From Bacillota bacterium (GTDB lineage: Bacteria; Bacillota; SHA-98; Ch115), in NCBI GenBank assembly GCA_013178415.1, contig JABLXA010000013.1, positions 19,942-83,941 of the forward strand: a DNA stretch of 64,000 nt, given 5' to 3'. Made by a program: the position numbers and the translations under genes. The notes beneath the pieces were generated by a model, which made no database searches, was not told the DNA's origin, and saw only the letters and a list, made by a program, of their open reading frames with translations. Position 1 is the stretch's first letter. Each line of letters starts with the position of its first letter. Shown in pieces: positions 16,364-22,618 of this stretch.

Positions 16364-16785
16364 CAAATATGCGCCAAATTCGAGTCACATAACAATTGTG
16401 CGCACTTAACCATTACGCCATTCTTAACCCGCCTAACCGTGGTCCGTGATAGCCCCCACTGTCGAGCGATCTCTGCTATGCTAAACCCCTTGAAATAGCG
16501 TTGTACCACGAATTCATACTCTCGCTTGTTTAACGCCAGCAGACACGCCTCGCACATGGCAATGGAATTTGAGATAGTAGCCAGCTCCATGCGCATGATG
16601 GTCTCGCTCTCGACAGGACTGCCGGAGCGGGATGTCCCATCGACCTTTACCCAGCCTGCATGCATTTCAGCCAGCAATATCTCCAGGACAGCTTTCCGTG
16701 CGCACCAGCGCGGATACTGTCGGAACATGCGTTCCACGGCCTTACGCCGCTGCTTGCCTATATCGCCCGTCTGTATTTGCTCCAT
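16363..16785 (-). CDS. Phage late transcription regulator, sigma-region-4-like (ArpU/RinA type)
   Basis: The open frame begins at 16992, but the ATG at 16785 is chosen (GGAAGG 4 nt upstream), giving 140 residues, the usual size of this group. The N-terminal part is basic and helical (KAVERMFRQYPRWCARKAVL). The C-terminus has RYFKGFSIAEIARQWGLSRT, a sigma-70 region 4-like helix-turn-helix. Such proteins sit just before terminase in many firmicute phages and switch on late genes. The spacing here, regulator then promoter then terminator then late operon, also resembles a Q-type arrangement. Confidence 0.7.
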   Translation of the reverse strand: MEQIQTGDIGKQRRKAVERMFRQYPRWCARKAVLEILLAEMHAGWVKVDGTSRSGSPVESETIMRMELATISNSIAMCEACLLALNKREYEFVVQRYFKGFSIAEIARQWGLSRTTVRRVKNGVMVKCAQLLCDSNLAHI

Positions 16786-16913
16786 GTTGCCTTCCACAGC
16801 CGCCTCCGGTCCGCGCGGGACAGCCGGCGTATATACTTTGCCGCCGCCAGCTTTGGCTTCGGCGCAAAGCTCGATACTACGCGCCGTATCACATCGACGA
16901 TCCATGCCATCAT
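16758..16913 (-). CDS. 51-residue basic ORF overlapping the late regulator
   Basis: Starts at ATGATG (16913) with AGGAGG 5 nt upstream; its first codon overlaps the stop of the upstream gene (ATGA). It encodes MMAWIVDVIRRVVSSFAP, then an Arg/Lys/Trp-rich tail ending WSKYRRAI. It ends inside the regulator, 28 nt past that gene's start, in another frame. The overlap arrangement and ribosome site support translation; function is unknown. Confidence 0.5.
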   Translation of the reverse strand: MMAWIVDVIRRVVSSFAPKPKLAAAKYIRRLSRADRRRLWKATWSKYRRAI

Positions 16914-17188
16914 CTATGCCTCCTCTCGTATGCTCTAATCGCCGCCTCGACCTCTTGCCGCCGCTCCCTGTCTGCCCACGACTTGCACTCACCCAGCTCG
17001 TTGCGCCAGGGATCGCGCCGATCGCGGAACACTATGCACCCGCCCTCGATCCCGTTAGACTGCCAGGCGCATCCCTGGCAATAATCGGGGGAGGGCCCTG
17101 GAACATCATTAGCCCACTGTGTCTGCACGATCGCGCCGCGTCGCCTGGTGTAGGCATCGTGTCGCATCAACTCCTTTAGCTCGCTCAC
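16910..17188 (-). CDS. Cysteine-rich small phage protein
   Basis: A 92-residue protein from a GTG with GGGGGAGG upstream. CQGC, then GGC and GEC supply four Cys, a likely zinc site. The C-terminal helix is charged (RERRQEVEAAIRAYERRHR). It lies in the middle of small early or middle genes before the late regulator. Function unknown. Confidence 0.65.
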   Translation of the reverse strand: MSELKELMRHDAYTRRRGAIVQTQWANDVPGPSPDYCQGCAWQSNGIEGGCIVFRDRRDPWRNELGECKSWADRERRQEVEAAIRAYERRHR

Positions 17189-17202
17189 ATCTACCTCCCC
17201 CT

Positions 17203-17249
17203 TAAAACAGTGAGGCCGACCCAGCTCCGTCAGGAGCCGAATCGGCCTC
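17203..17249 (-). terminator. Long hairpin, probable terminator
   Basis: GAGGCCGA (17212-17219) pairs with TCGGCCTC (17242-17249), with an inner GGCTCC/GGAGC stem; on the minus strand it is followed by ACTGTTTTA. It lies just downstream of the 72-residue gene. Confidence 0.55.
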
Positions 17250-17272
17250 GCGTTCTGCGCGTCAGCCTATCT

Positions 17273-17491
17273 CTATCTACCAACTGCCTTCGTTAGTTCA
17301 GCGGTGTCCGCCTTATAGGGATTATCGCCTACCCTATGATCCCCACACCAATCGTTATATGGATATACAACCGGATATCCGGCCATAGTTGGGGCGTGCC
17401 GTCTACAGCGCCCAATTCCCGGATTCTTCGGGGCATAATAAGCACACGAGGCACAACAGAAATCCGTCTTTCTATCCCATTTATCTAGCAT
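17273..17491 (-). CDS. Small Cys-rich phage protein (GxCRRHAP motif)
   Basis: A 72-residue protein with CCASCAYY, GRCRRHAPTMAGYPVVYP and DWCGDH, a spacing typical of small uncharacterised zinc- or iron-binding phage proteins. GGGAGG lies about 7 nt before the ATG at 17491. It precedes a probable terminator. The role is not known. Confidence 0.7.
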   Translation of the reverse strand: MLDKWDRKTDFCCASCAYYAPKNPGIGRCRRHAPTMAGYPVVYPYNDWCGDHRVGDNPYKADTAELTKAVGR

Positions 17492-17502
17492 AGATTTCCT
17501 CC

Positions 17503-17646
17503 CTAAACCTGGTATCCCTCAGTAATTCTGATCCGGACAGGCTTTCCGTCTTGGACAATGATCTCTACTACTCCATATCGCATGCCCCCGATTTTCTTTG
17601 CAAACCGCGTAATTTCGCGGATGATAGACTTCACCAGCTCTGGCAC
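17503..17646 (-). CDS. YezD-like small protein (DUF2292)
   Basis: A frame of about 47 residues ends in GGMRYGVVEIIVQDGKPVRI, RITEGYQV, matching the DUF2292 (YezD) pattern of IRYGSVEIIIQDGKVVQIE-type proteins. The start is unclear: GTG at 17646 is used here, but the strong GAGGAGG ribosome site at the end of the upstream gene is about 21 nt away and closer to ATT/ATC codons in frame. Function unknown, small beta protein. Confidence 0.6.
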   Translation of the reverse strand: MPELVKSIIREITRFAKKIGGMRYGVVEIIVQDGKPVRIRITEGYQV

Positions 17647-17657
17647 CAGCTCTTGGA

Positions 17658-17846
17658 TTAGAATCCCTCCTCTTTTGCCTCAAGTGGCGCCTTAATATAA
17701 ACAACCACGGACGCTGAATCATAACCATCCAGACATTTAAGCACCCACGCTTTAGCTTCATCCAAAGCATTTAAGATCTCTTGTCGATTTCTAGGCCGAT
17801 TCCCACCATCTCGACGTAGTTCCAGACTCATTTCCTTGTAACGCAT
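17658..17846 (-). CDS. Small phage protein, unknown
   Basis: A 62-residue protein, ATG at 17846 with AAGGAGG about 7 nt upstream. It is charged at the N-terminus, then has a helix (RQEILNALDEAKAWVLKCL) and a short beta strand (ASVVVYIKAPL). Its last codons contain the ribosome site for the next gene. An overlapping longer minus frame (17519-17770) was judged a shadow. Confidence 0.65.
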   Translation of the reverse strand: MRYKEMSLELRRDGGNRPRNRQEILNALDEAKAWVLKCLDGYDSASVVVYIKAPLEAKEEGF

Positions 17847-17870
17847 TCAATGCCTCCTTCCATGTGTTTT

Positions 17871-17906
17871 ACCCCCACCAATACTTATGCTGCAAATAGT
17901 GGGGGT
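17871..17906. repeat. 8-bp inverted repeat in an intergenic stretch
   Basis: ACCCCCAC (17871-17878) pairs with GTGGGGGT (17899-17906) across a 20-nt loop, downstream of the thymidine kinase. No T-run follows on either strand, so it may be a processing or stability element. Confidence 0.35.
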
Positions 17907-17923
17907 TCTATCCGGTTTCTTTA

Positions 17924-17974
17924 CGGCTTGATGGCTTCTACCTCACCGATGCCGTAGAATTCTTGTGGCGCCAC
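17924..17974 (-). pseudogene. Remnant of a portal gene
   Basis: In a frame different from thymidine kinase, the minus strand reads VAPQEFYGIGEVEAIKP then a stop. The phage portal has IVPHEFYGIGEVEVIKY at the matching place, 12 of 17 identical, and the DNA is also visibly related (about two thirds identical over 50 bp). It overlaps the last codons of the thymidine kinase. This is best read as a scrap of another phage's portal gene left by recombination. Confidence 0.7.
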
Positions 17975-18569
17975 CCACGTGGCACCTCCAGCACCGCGCC
18001 TCATAGCGTACGTTGCCATCATCCAACACCACCCTGGGTTCATCCCTACGCGCCGGGGCCCCATCGAGATGGAGACGCTGGGTGCATAAGGCGGGACTGC
18101 CACAGACGGCACATTTCCCTTTCCTGAGTATATCTACATCAGCGATATTGAGAAGGTCCCACGTCGTCTCCCAAAAATCTCCCTTGAAGTCATAATTTAA
18201 CCCTGAACATAGAATGGTCCATCCCCACTCGCGCGCAGCCCGCTCCACAACGGGAATGATAGACCTATCAAAAAACTGCACCTCATCTATACCGATAGCA
18301 ATTGGTTCCTTAATCTGTCCCTCACGGGCATGAAGATCAATAAATTCTCTCTCAAGATCCTCAACGGGATGAACAACAATCTCTCGACCATCATGTGTCT
18401 TCATTTTAGCGAGTTTAAATCTCCCAGATTTTGCAACCGTCGTAGGGACAATCACATTAGGGACATACGCAGTTCTCCGTTGATACTCCATCCTCATAAG
18501 CAATTCTGTCGTTTTCCCTGCACCCATTGGTCCCGAAATGACCTCTACACTACCAGGTATTTCAGACAT
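17943..18569 (-). CDS. tdk: Thymidine kinase, type II
   Basis: A 208-residue enzyme phosphorylating thymidine to dTMP. Walker A GPMGAGKTT at 13-21; the Walker B/catalytic segment IGIDEVQFF at 92-100 with Glu95 as probable base; GLNYDFKGDFW at 123-133; structural zinc from CAVC (153-156) and CWRC (193-196), preceded by the substrate-binding YEAR. The last ten residues (after WRCH) are read through the portal remnant and are probably not native. It is the last gene of the early replication block and would raise the dTTP pool during infection. Confidence 0.85.
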   Translation of the reverse strand: MSEIPGSVEVISGPMGAGKTTELLMRMEYQRRTAYVPNVIVPTTVAKSGRFKLAKMKTHDGREIVVHPVEDLEREFIDLHAREGQIKEPIAIGIDEVQFFDRSIIPVVERAAREWGWTILCSGLNYDFKGDFWETTWDLLNIADVDILRKGKCAVCGSPALCTQRLHLDGAPARRDEPRVVLDDGNVRYEARCWRCHVGGATRILRHR

Positions 18570-18959
18570 TTATGATACCTCCTCAATCTCTATCACCACG
18601 CGCGGACGTTTAGGGTCCACTCCTGCTATCAATGATCCGTCCACGCACACGATATCCCGGTCGTTTGCGATTATCCCCGCCGCCTGGAGTATGTCATGTG
18701 TCGCCTGCATGAGTCCGACTAGGTCGGGCCAGGATCGGCGGTCGGGCATGTAATACTGTGCCGTCACCCGCACCGGCCCGGAGAACCGAGGGCCTTGATA
18801 GGCCCTCAGCTCCCGCAATGCGCTCTCCTCATACTCCTTATACGCCTTCGACGGGACCACAAACCGCTTGCCGCTCTTCCGATTTTGCCACACCTGCTGA
18901 TGGTTCTTCTTCGTCACCGGTCTCCCTGGAATGACGATCTCAGCTCGCACAAAAGCCAC
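18570..18959 (-). CDS. rusA: RusA-family Holliday junction resolvase
   Basis: A 129-residue endonuclease acting on branched DNA during phage replication or recombination. Family signs: N-terminal IPGRPVTKKNH, then SWPDLVGLMQATHDIL (Asp79 and Asp89) and AGIIANDRDI (Asp100, Asp102), the acidic metal ligands. It overlaps the sigma factor by 20 nt and ends one base before thymidine kinase begins. Length is typical. Confidence 0.8.
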   Translation of the reverse strand: MAFVRAEIVIPGRPVTKKNHQQVWQNRKSGKRFVVPSKAYKEYEESALRELRAYQGPRFSGPVRVTAQYYMPDRRSWPDLVGLMQATHDILQAAGIIANDRDIVCVDGSLIAGVDPKRPRVVIEIEEVS

Positions 18960-19569
18960 CCCGCTCTCGCACCGCCGCCAACGACCGGGACACCTGCGCC
19001 TGGGAGCATCCCACTTTCGCGGCTATCGCCGTTTGCCCTAATCCTTTTGCCCGCAGACGCACAATCTCTGCGACGCGAGGATGGAGATCTGACACCGCCC
19101 GCGTCATGTCTACTTGGGTTGTGACGATGTCCTCCCAATCCTCATCCACCGCCAGGGTTTCACCAAGCGGAAGTTCCTCGCCATGCTTATTGACGGCTAG
19201 GGGCGCATCCAGCGATACAATTATCGCATCTCGCCGTCCATCTTTGCCCCGCCAGGGGCGAATAAGCTGACCATCTCGAAACGCTCGAAACATGAACCCC
19301 TCTATGTATGGCATCGCATATGTGGAAAAGGCAGTACCACGATCGGGATCGAAACGTCTCAATGCCTTCATACATCCGATCATACCCGACTGAAATAGAT
19401 CCTCTTTCTCTATCCTGGCCGCCGCCAATTTCTCCGCCGCATTCCCAAAATGCCGCCAGTAACAGCTCCACACCAGATCGTGCATTTCCCCCGCCAGGGC
19501 CTCCAGAGCAGCAGAATCATGCTGCGCTCGTTTAATTGCTTCAAGATCAGATAACAACCTCTGCTGCAT
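18940..19569 (-). CDS. Phage RNA polymerase sigma factor
   Basis: A 209-residue sigma-70-family protein. Region 2: EDLFQSGMIGCMKALRRFD, then FSTYAMPYIEGFMFRAFRD, with the polymerase-binding and -10-recognition helices. Region 4 is at the C-terminus: LHPRVAEIVRLRAKGLGQTA, then AAKVGCSQAQVSRSLA. A region 3-like segment lies between. GGAGG precedes the ATG. It follows the helicase loader by 12 nt, so it is made with early replication proteins and may redirect host polymerase to middle or late promoters. It resembles sporulation-type sigma factors; which promoters it reads is unknown. Confidence 0.85.
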   Translation of the reverse strand: MQQRLLSDLEAIKRAQHDSAALEALAGEMHDLVWSCYWRHFGNAAEKLAAARIEKEDLFQSGMIGCMKALRRFDPDRGTAFSTYAMPYIEGFMFRAFRDGQLIRPWRGKDGRRDAIIVSLDAPLAVNKHGEELPLGETLAVDEDWEDIVTTQVDMTRAVSDLHPRVAEIVRLRAKGLGQTAIAAKVGCSQAQVSRSLAAVRERGGFCAS

Positions 19570-19581
19570 CTCTATACCCTC

Positions 19582-20520
19582 CTACGCTGTCGCAATGCGG
19601 TGATCCGGTCCATCTATGACCACGCCCTGGCACATGCCGGCTAAACGCGAAGCGATACGTGGTCCCAGGAGCTGCTCTATTTCTTCTAAACTGTTGTTTG
19701 ATGTCAACACGGTCGGGAGCATCTCTTGATATCGCGCGTCGACCAGGAGGAATAGCTGCTCACGAACCCATTCCGTTATCTTCTCCGCGCCCAGATCGTC
19801 CAGAATCAGTAAATTCGCATTGGCATATCGTTCAAGTGCGATGTGGGCATTCTCGTCCCCGCGACTTATGGCAGCCCGGATCTCCCCCAGGACCTCCGGC
19901 ACCTGCCGTATAACTACATCCCCTATGTTGACTTTTAGCGCCTCCCTCGCGATCGCAACCGCCAGGTGGGTTTTCCCGACTCCGCAAGGTCCGATGATGA
20001 GCAGACTCTTGTCACAAGGTAGGCTCTCGGCGTATTGCTGGGCCATTTTCAACGCGACGGATTGTGATGGCGTGGCGGGCACATACGTTTCAAACGAGCA
20101 TCCCAAGAATCGTTGCCCTACACCGGCATCTTTGAGATACTCGCGTAATTGCCACTCTGCATATTTGGGGCAACTCTCCATATCAAGTTGCCCCAGCCGT
20201 ACGGTCATTCGGCAGCCTGGGGCAATACTAAGGTTCAAGCTAGTCCAGGGGACGCAGCGCGGTCTGGGCGGATCTGGACGTTCTGCTAAACACCGTTGGC
20301 AATCATTTTCGCGCAACTCACCGTCATGCAGGATGCGTGGATCAATTTCCGCTAGTGCCTCCGGGGACAGCCCCGCCAGCCTCTCCTTCAGCATCGGAAA
20401 GTGATCGCTTAAATATTGCTCCGTACCGCCCACCGACGTAATGAGAGATATCCGGTCTACACGTTTCTGCTCGATCTCCTTTAGCCGTTTCTCCAGGAAA
20501 TCCGTTACTTGTCTTTCCAC
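19582..20520 (-). CDS. DnaC/DnaI-like helicase loader
   Basis: A 312-residue AAA+ ATPase. A charged N-terminal helix (residues 5-25) and a Cys-rich segment (CQRC 74-77, then Cys89, 103 and 117) precede Walker A GPCGVGKT (177-184) and Walker B LLILDDLG (237-244). The final box, TSNNSLEEIEQLLGPRIASR, is the sensor/arginine-finger region. The start is GTG at 20520 with GGGAGG 9 nt upstream. It loads the host replicative helicase at the origin. It overlaps the end of the initiator gene by 179 nt. Confidence 0.85.
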   Translation of the reverse strand: MERQVTDFLEKRLKEIEQKRVDRISLITSVGGTEQYLSDHFPMLKERLAGLSPEALAEIDPRILHDGELRENDCQRCLAERPDPPRPRCVPWTSLNLSIAPGCRMTVRLGQLDMESCPKYAEWQLREYLKDAGVGQRFLGCSFETYVPATPSQSVALKMAQQYAESLPCDKSLLIIGPCGVGKTHLAVAIAREALKVNIGDVVIRQVPEVLGEIRAAISRGDENAHIALERYANANLLILDDLGAEKITEWVREQLFLLVDARYQEMLPTVLTSNNSLEEIEQLLGPRIASRLAGMCQGVVIDGPDHRIATA

Positions 20521-21559
20521 TATGTTCTGCCTCCCTTTCTAGGCGGCGCATAATGCCGCGTGTGTATTCCTCCCGTTTGGTTTGGCACTTACGGATATGG
20601 ATCTCCAGTGCCTGCATCACAATCCCCACGGGGAACCGCTCCCAGTAGTCCATCTCGCGTGCGACGATGTTATCCGCGACCTGTCCGGTTTTGCGTGTGA
20701 AGCGAATCACATCCCAATACTGCCGGATCACGGTCCACTGCTCATTGGTGTAACGCGGGAAGCGTTTCTCCAGGGGAATTGATTCAGGTTCCGTTTTTTC
20801 ATCCCCACCCTCAGCCCCCTCCACAACCCCGTCAGGGGTTGGGGAGGGAGGGGGAGGGGTACTAGTACTGGTACTGTTAGGTACGGTACTGGTACGGTTA
20901 GGTACGGTTGGTGTAGATTCAGGTTTGATTTTTACTTGATTCTGACTAGATATTTGTAGATATTTAGTTGGAGCTGGTAAAAGCCTATAGCCTGCCGCCT
21001 CGGGAGTTCGCCGTCCCTTCCCAGCATTACAGGCACGACATGCTACGACTACGTTTTCAATTGTCGTAGGGCCATTCGGGTCAATATAATCATAGGTAGC
21101 ACCGGCTGGGCTCTTTCGGTCTTTCCAGTCTACTAACCGCCCGCAATATCTGCACCTATTTTGATCTCTCTCTCGGATCGCCTGCGTGAGCGGCTTGTTG
21201 GCATACAACTCCCGGTGCCGTTTCTTTTGGCTGGCAGCATGTTCCCTTTGCTCCAGAAGACGCCCGGCATAGTCGTACCAATCGTGGATAGATAGGTTGC
21301 CCTGTCCATCATCATCGAAGAAGCCAGCCGCCAAAGCAGCGCGGCAGAAAGTGTCCGGATCGCCCGGCCATCCAGCCGCAATTGCAATAACACGCGGAGG
21401 GATGTTGATGAGACATCCGTTCGGTACATTATCGATTGCCCAACACCAGAACTGCGCCATGTGCCCAACCGCGTAAATCGATGGGATCTCTAGCTCAGCC
21501 GCAAGGCGCAATGTCTTACGGTGTGTCCACACGCTTTGATGCAACTCAATCCATGCCAT
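20342..21559 (-). CDS. Phage replication initiator with an inserted HNH domain
   Basis: A 405-residue protein. Residues 1-100 (MAWIELHQSVWTHRKTLRLA...) look like the winged-helix part of phage replisome organisers. Residues about 125-190 form an HNH zinc finger: CRYCG 136-140 and CRACN 174-178, with NVVVACRACNAGKGRRTP. The normally catalytic His of the DH motif is Tyr158 (YDYIDP). A low-complexity Thr/Pro/Ser linker (about 205-240) encodes 21-bp DNA repeats. The C-terminal part (WTVIRQYWDVIRFTRKTG) fits a DnaD-like domain. The last 60 residues overlap dnaC and may be a late extension. Confidence 0.75.
   Translation of the reverse strand: MAWIELHQSVWTHRKTLRLAAELEIPSIYAVGHMAQFWCWAIDNVPNGCLINIPPRVIAIAAGWPGDPDTFCRAALAAGFFDDDGQGNLSIHDWYDYAGRLLEQREHAASQKKRHRELYANKPLTQAIRERDQNRCRYCGRLVDWKDRKSPAGATYDYIDPNGPTTIENVVVACRACNAGKGRRTPEAAGYRLLPAPTKYLQISSQNQVKIKPESTPTVPNRTSTVPNSTSTSTPPPPSPTPDGVVEGAEGGDEKTEPESIPLEKRFPRYTNEQWTVIRQYWDVIRFTRKTGQVADNIVAREMDYWERFPVGIVMQALEIHIRKCQTKREEYTRGIMRRLEREAEHSGKTSNGFPGETAKGDRAETCRPDISHYVGGRYGAIFKRSLSDAEGEAGGAVPGGTSGN
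20865..20985. repeat. 21-bp tandem iterons beside AT-rich DNA (candidate phage origin)
   Basis: Two 21-bp units, GTACTGGTACTGTTAGGTACG (20865-20885) and the same with one change (20886-20906), are flanked by further partial copies. They lie inside the initiator gene. They are followed by an AT-rich stretch with GATATTTGTAGATATTTAG (about 20910-20970), and preceded by a small palindrome AACCCCGTCAGGGGTT (20825-20840). In lambda-like phages the origin is iterons plus an AT-rich segment within the initiator gene, which this matches. Functional status is inferred. Confidence 0.5.
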
Positions 21560-21586
21560 ACCTCTACTCCCTCGCCGTAGGCATGT

Positions 21587-21730
21587 TCAATGCCTTCCTT
21601 CCGCCATCTTCAGTATCAGATCCATGATCATGAATGCAATCCCAACACCTGCCCCGAAAGCGCATACGCCAAAGGCCAGCTCCAGGCACAGGTCTGAGAA
21701 CTCACGCAACTTCTCATACAGGTTTTTCAT
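21587..21730 (-). CDS. Small single-pass membrane protein
   Basis: 47 residues: MKNLYEKLREFSDLCLELAF followed by a hydrophobic segment (GVCAFGAGVGIAFMIMDLIL). The ATG at 21730 overlaps the stop of the preceding 36-residue gene (TGATG), with GGGGGG upstream. Unknown role; part of a nested set of three small genes. Confidence 0.55.
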   Translation of the reverse strand: MKNLYEKLREFSDLCLELAFGVCAFGAGVGIAFMIMDLILKMAEGRH

Positions 21731-21840
21731 CAATCTGTCCCCCCGATCTTGAGCTGGCGACGGATACGGTGCAATTCCCATGTGTGCCAGATCTTCGCAA
21801 TGATAGCGCCGCACAGGAAACCCAAGGCGAAAACCATCAT
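21730..21840 (-). CDS. 36-residue membrane peptide
   Basis: Starts ATGATG at 21840, overlapping the stop of the upstream gene (ATGA) with GAGCGGGG upstream, and ends sharing bases with the next start. MMVFALGFLCGAIIAKIWHT is a membrane segment, then a basic tail (LHRIRRQLKIGG). Its overlaps on both sides favour real translation. Confidence 0.5.
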   Translation of the reverse strand: MMVFALGFLCGAIIAKIWHTWELHRIRRQLKIGGTD

Positions 21841-22073
21841 CCCCGCTCACCGTCTTCCAGTGACCTAACTGCAATGAAGAGCCGATTAAAGGCTTTACGC
21901 CCCTCAAATTTCCGCCTATCGGGGCAGGCAAGGAAATCTCTCGCCGCCTCTGCCACAACCTCTAATCTCCGTATCCGCTCATGGTGCCTTTTGAGATTGC
22001 ATTCTATTTCCTCTAAGGTTTTTAGATACATCATGCTCCTATTTTCACTAGCTTCAGCCATTCTGCTGCTCAC
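21837..22073 (-). CDS. Small coiled-coil phage protein
   Basis: A 78-residue helical protein (LEEIECNLKRHHERIRRLEV) with start GTG 22073 or ATG 22061, unresolved. It overlaps the stop of the upstream gene and its own stop is shared with the 36-residue peptide. No known family. Confidence 0.55.
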   Translation of the reverse strand: MSSRMAEASENRSMMYLKTLEEIECNLKRHHERIRRLEVVAEAARDFLACPDRRKFEGRKAFNRLFIAVRSLEDGERG

Positions 22074-22392
22074 CGTCCTTTAATAAATCCCAGGGCTGCA
22101 ACGCATCCCATCTATTCTCCCTTGCTACCTCATCTACATATGGGACAGCGAGCCGAGGCCAATCATCATTACTACGGTACCGTATCGCTTTAATACCGTA
22201 GCCTTCGCCATCGCCAACAAAAACGCCATCGGACATTTTGTCGCTATCGGCAGTTCCTCTTGCGAGCGCAGCTTTTATAACTCTACATAAAGTTTCCAGC
22301 CCTTCTTTATTTCCAACAATGTAAACGTCATCGTGCCAATCCCTTTGCGCGTAAATATGGAGAAATGCCGGATCCTTCAGCATTTTAGGCAT
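22054..22392 (-). CDS. Conserved small phage protein
   Basis: ATG at 22392 with AAGGCGG 8 nt upstream (a GTG at 22401 is too close to that site). About 112 residues. Recurrent motif VGNKEGLETLCRVIKAALARG, followed by a DGEGYGIKAIRY strand and a PYVDEVARENRW helix; the pattern is familiar from phage and bacterial proteins of unknown role. Small mixed alpha/beta fold. Confidence 0.6.
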   Translation of the reverse strand: MPKMLKDPAFLHIYAQRDWHDDVYIVGNKEGLETLCRVIKAALARGTADSDKMSDGVFVGDGEGYGIKAIRYRSNDDWPRLAVPYVDEVARENRWDALQPWDLLKDGEQQNG

Positions 22393-22413
22393 CCTGTTCA
22401 CCGCCTTCTAAGC

Positions 22414-22566
22414 GGATGCCTTCCCCCCATAACCGCCCCATTAAAGAAGCCCGGGAGAACAATGGTTCTGTGTTGTGGGGAGATGGCATCCTTTGTGCTT
22501 TTTTATCCTCGCCCTTCGCTCTTTCTGCGCCTGATGCCCGGTCTTCACACCCCTCCGGCGCAGAAT
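22414..22566. other. Structured non-coding stretch in the early region
   Basis: Between 22402 and 22618 no convincing gene is seen. GGATGCC-N4-CCCCA (22414-22429) pairs with TGGGG-N4-GGCATCC (22476-22491), and on the plus strand is followed by TTTGTGCTTTTTT. A second inverted repeat, TCTGCGCC...GGCGCAGA, lies to its right. A plus-strand transcript would be antisense to the early mRNA and end here; alternatively this is a folded spacer in the minus-strand mRNA. Confidence 0.35.
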
Positions 22567-22618
22567 TCATCGCAAAGAGTTACTTTGGTTGGGTATCGTA
22601 TTTTAGCGAGGCTGGGGG

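Noticed and set aside
17519..17770. 83-residue minus ORF
   Set aside because: Runs across two better-supported small genes in another frame, without a ribosome site.
17921..18112. 63-residue minus ORF as a gene
   Set aside because: It has no start signal; only its last 17 residues, a portal scrap, are meaningful.
22385..22570. 61-residue minus ORF
   Set aside because: No ribosome site and low-complexity sequence; the DNA is better explained as folded spacer.
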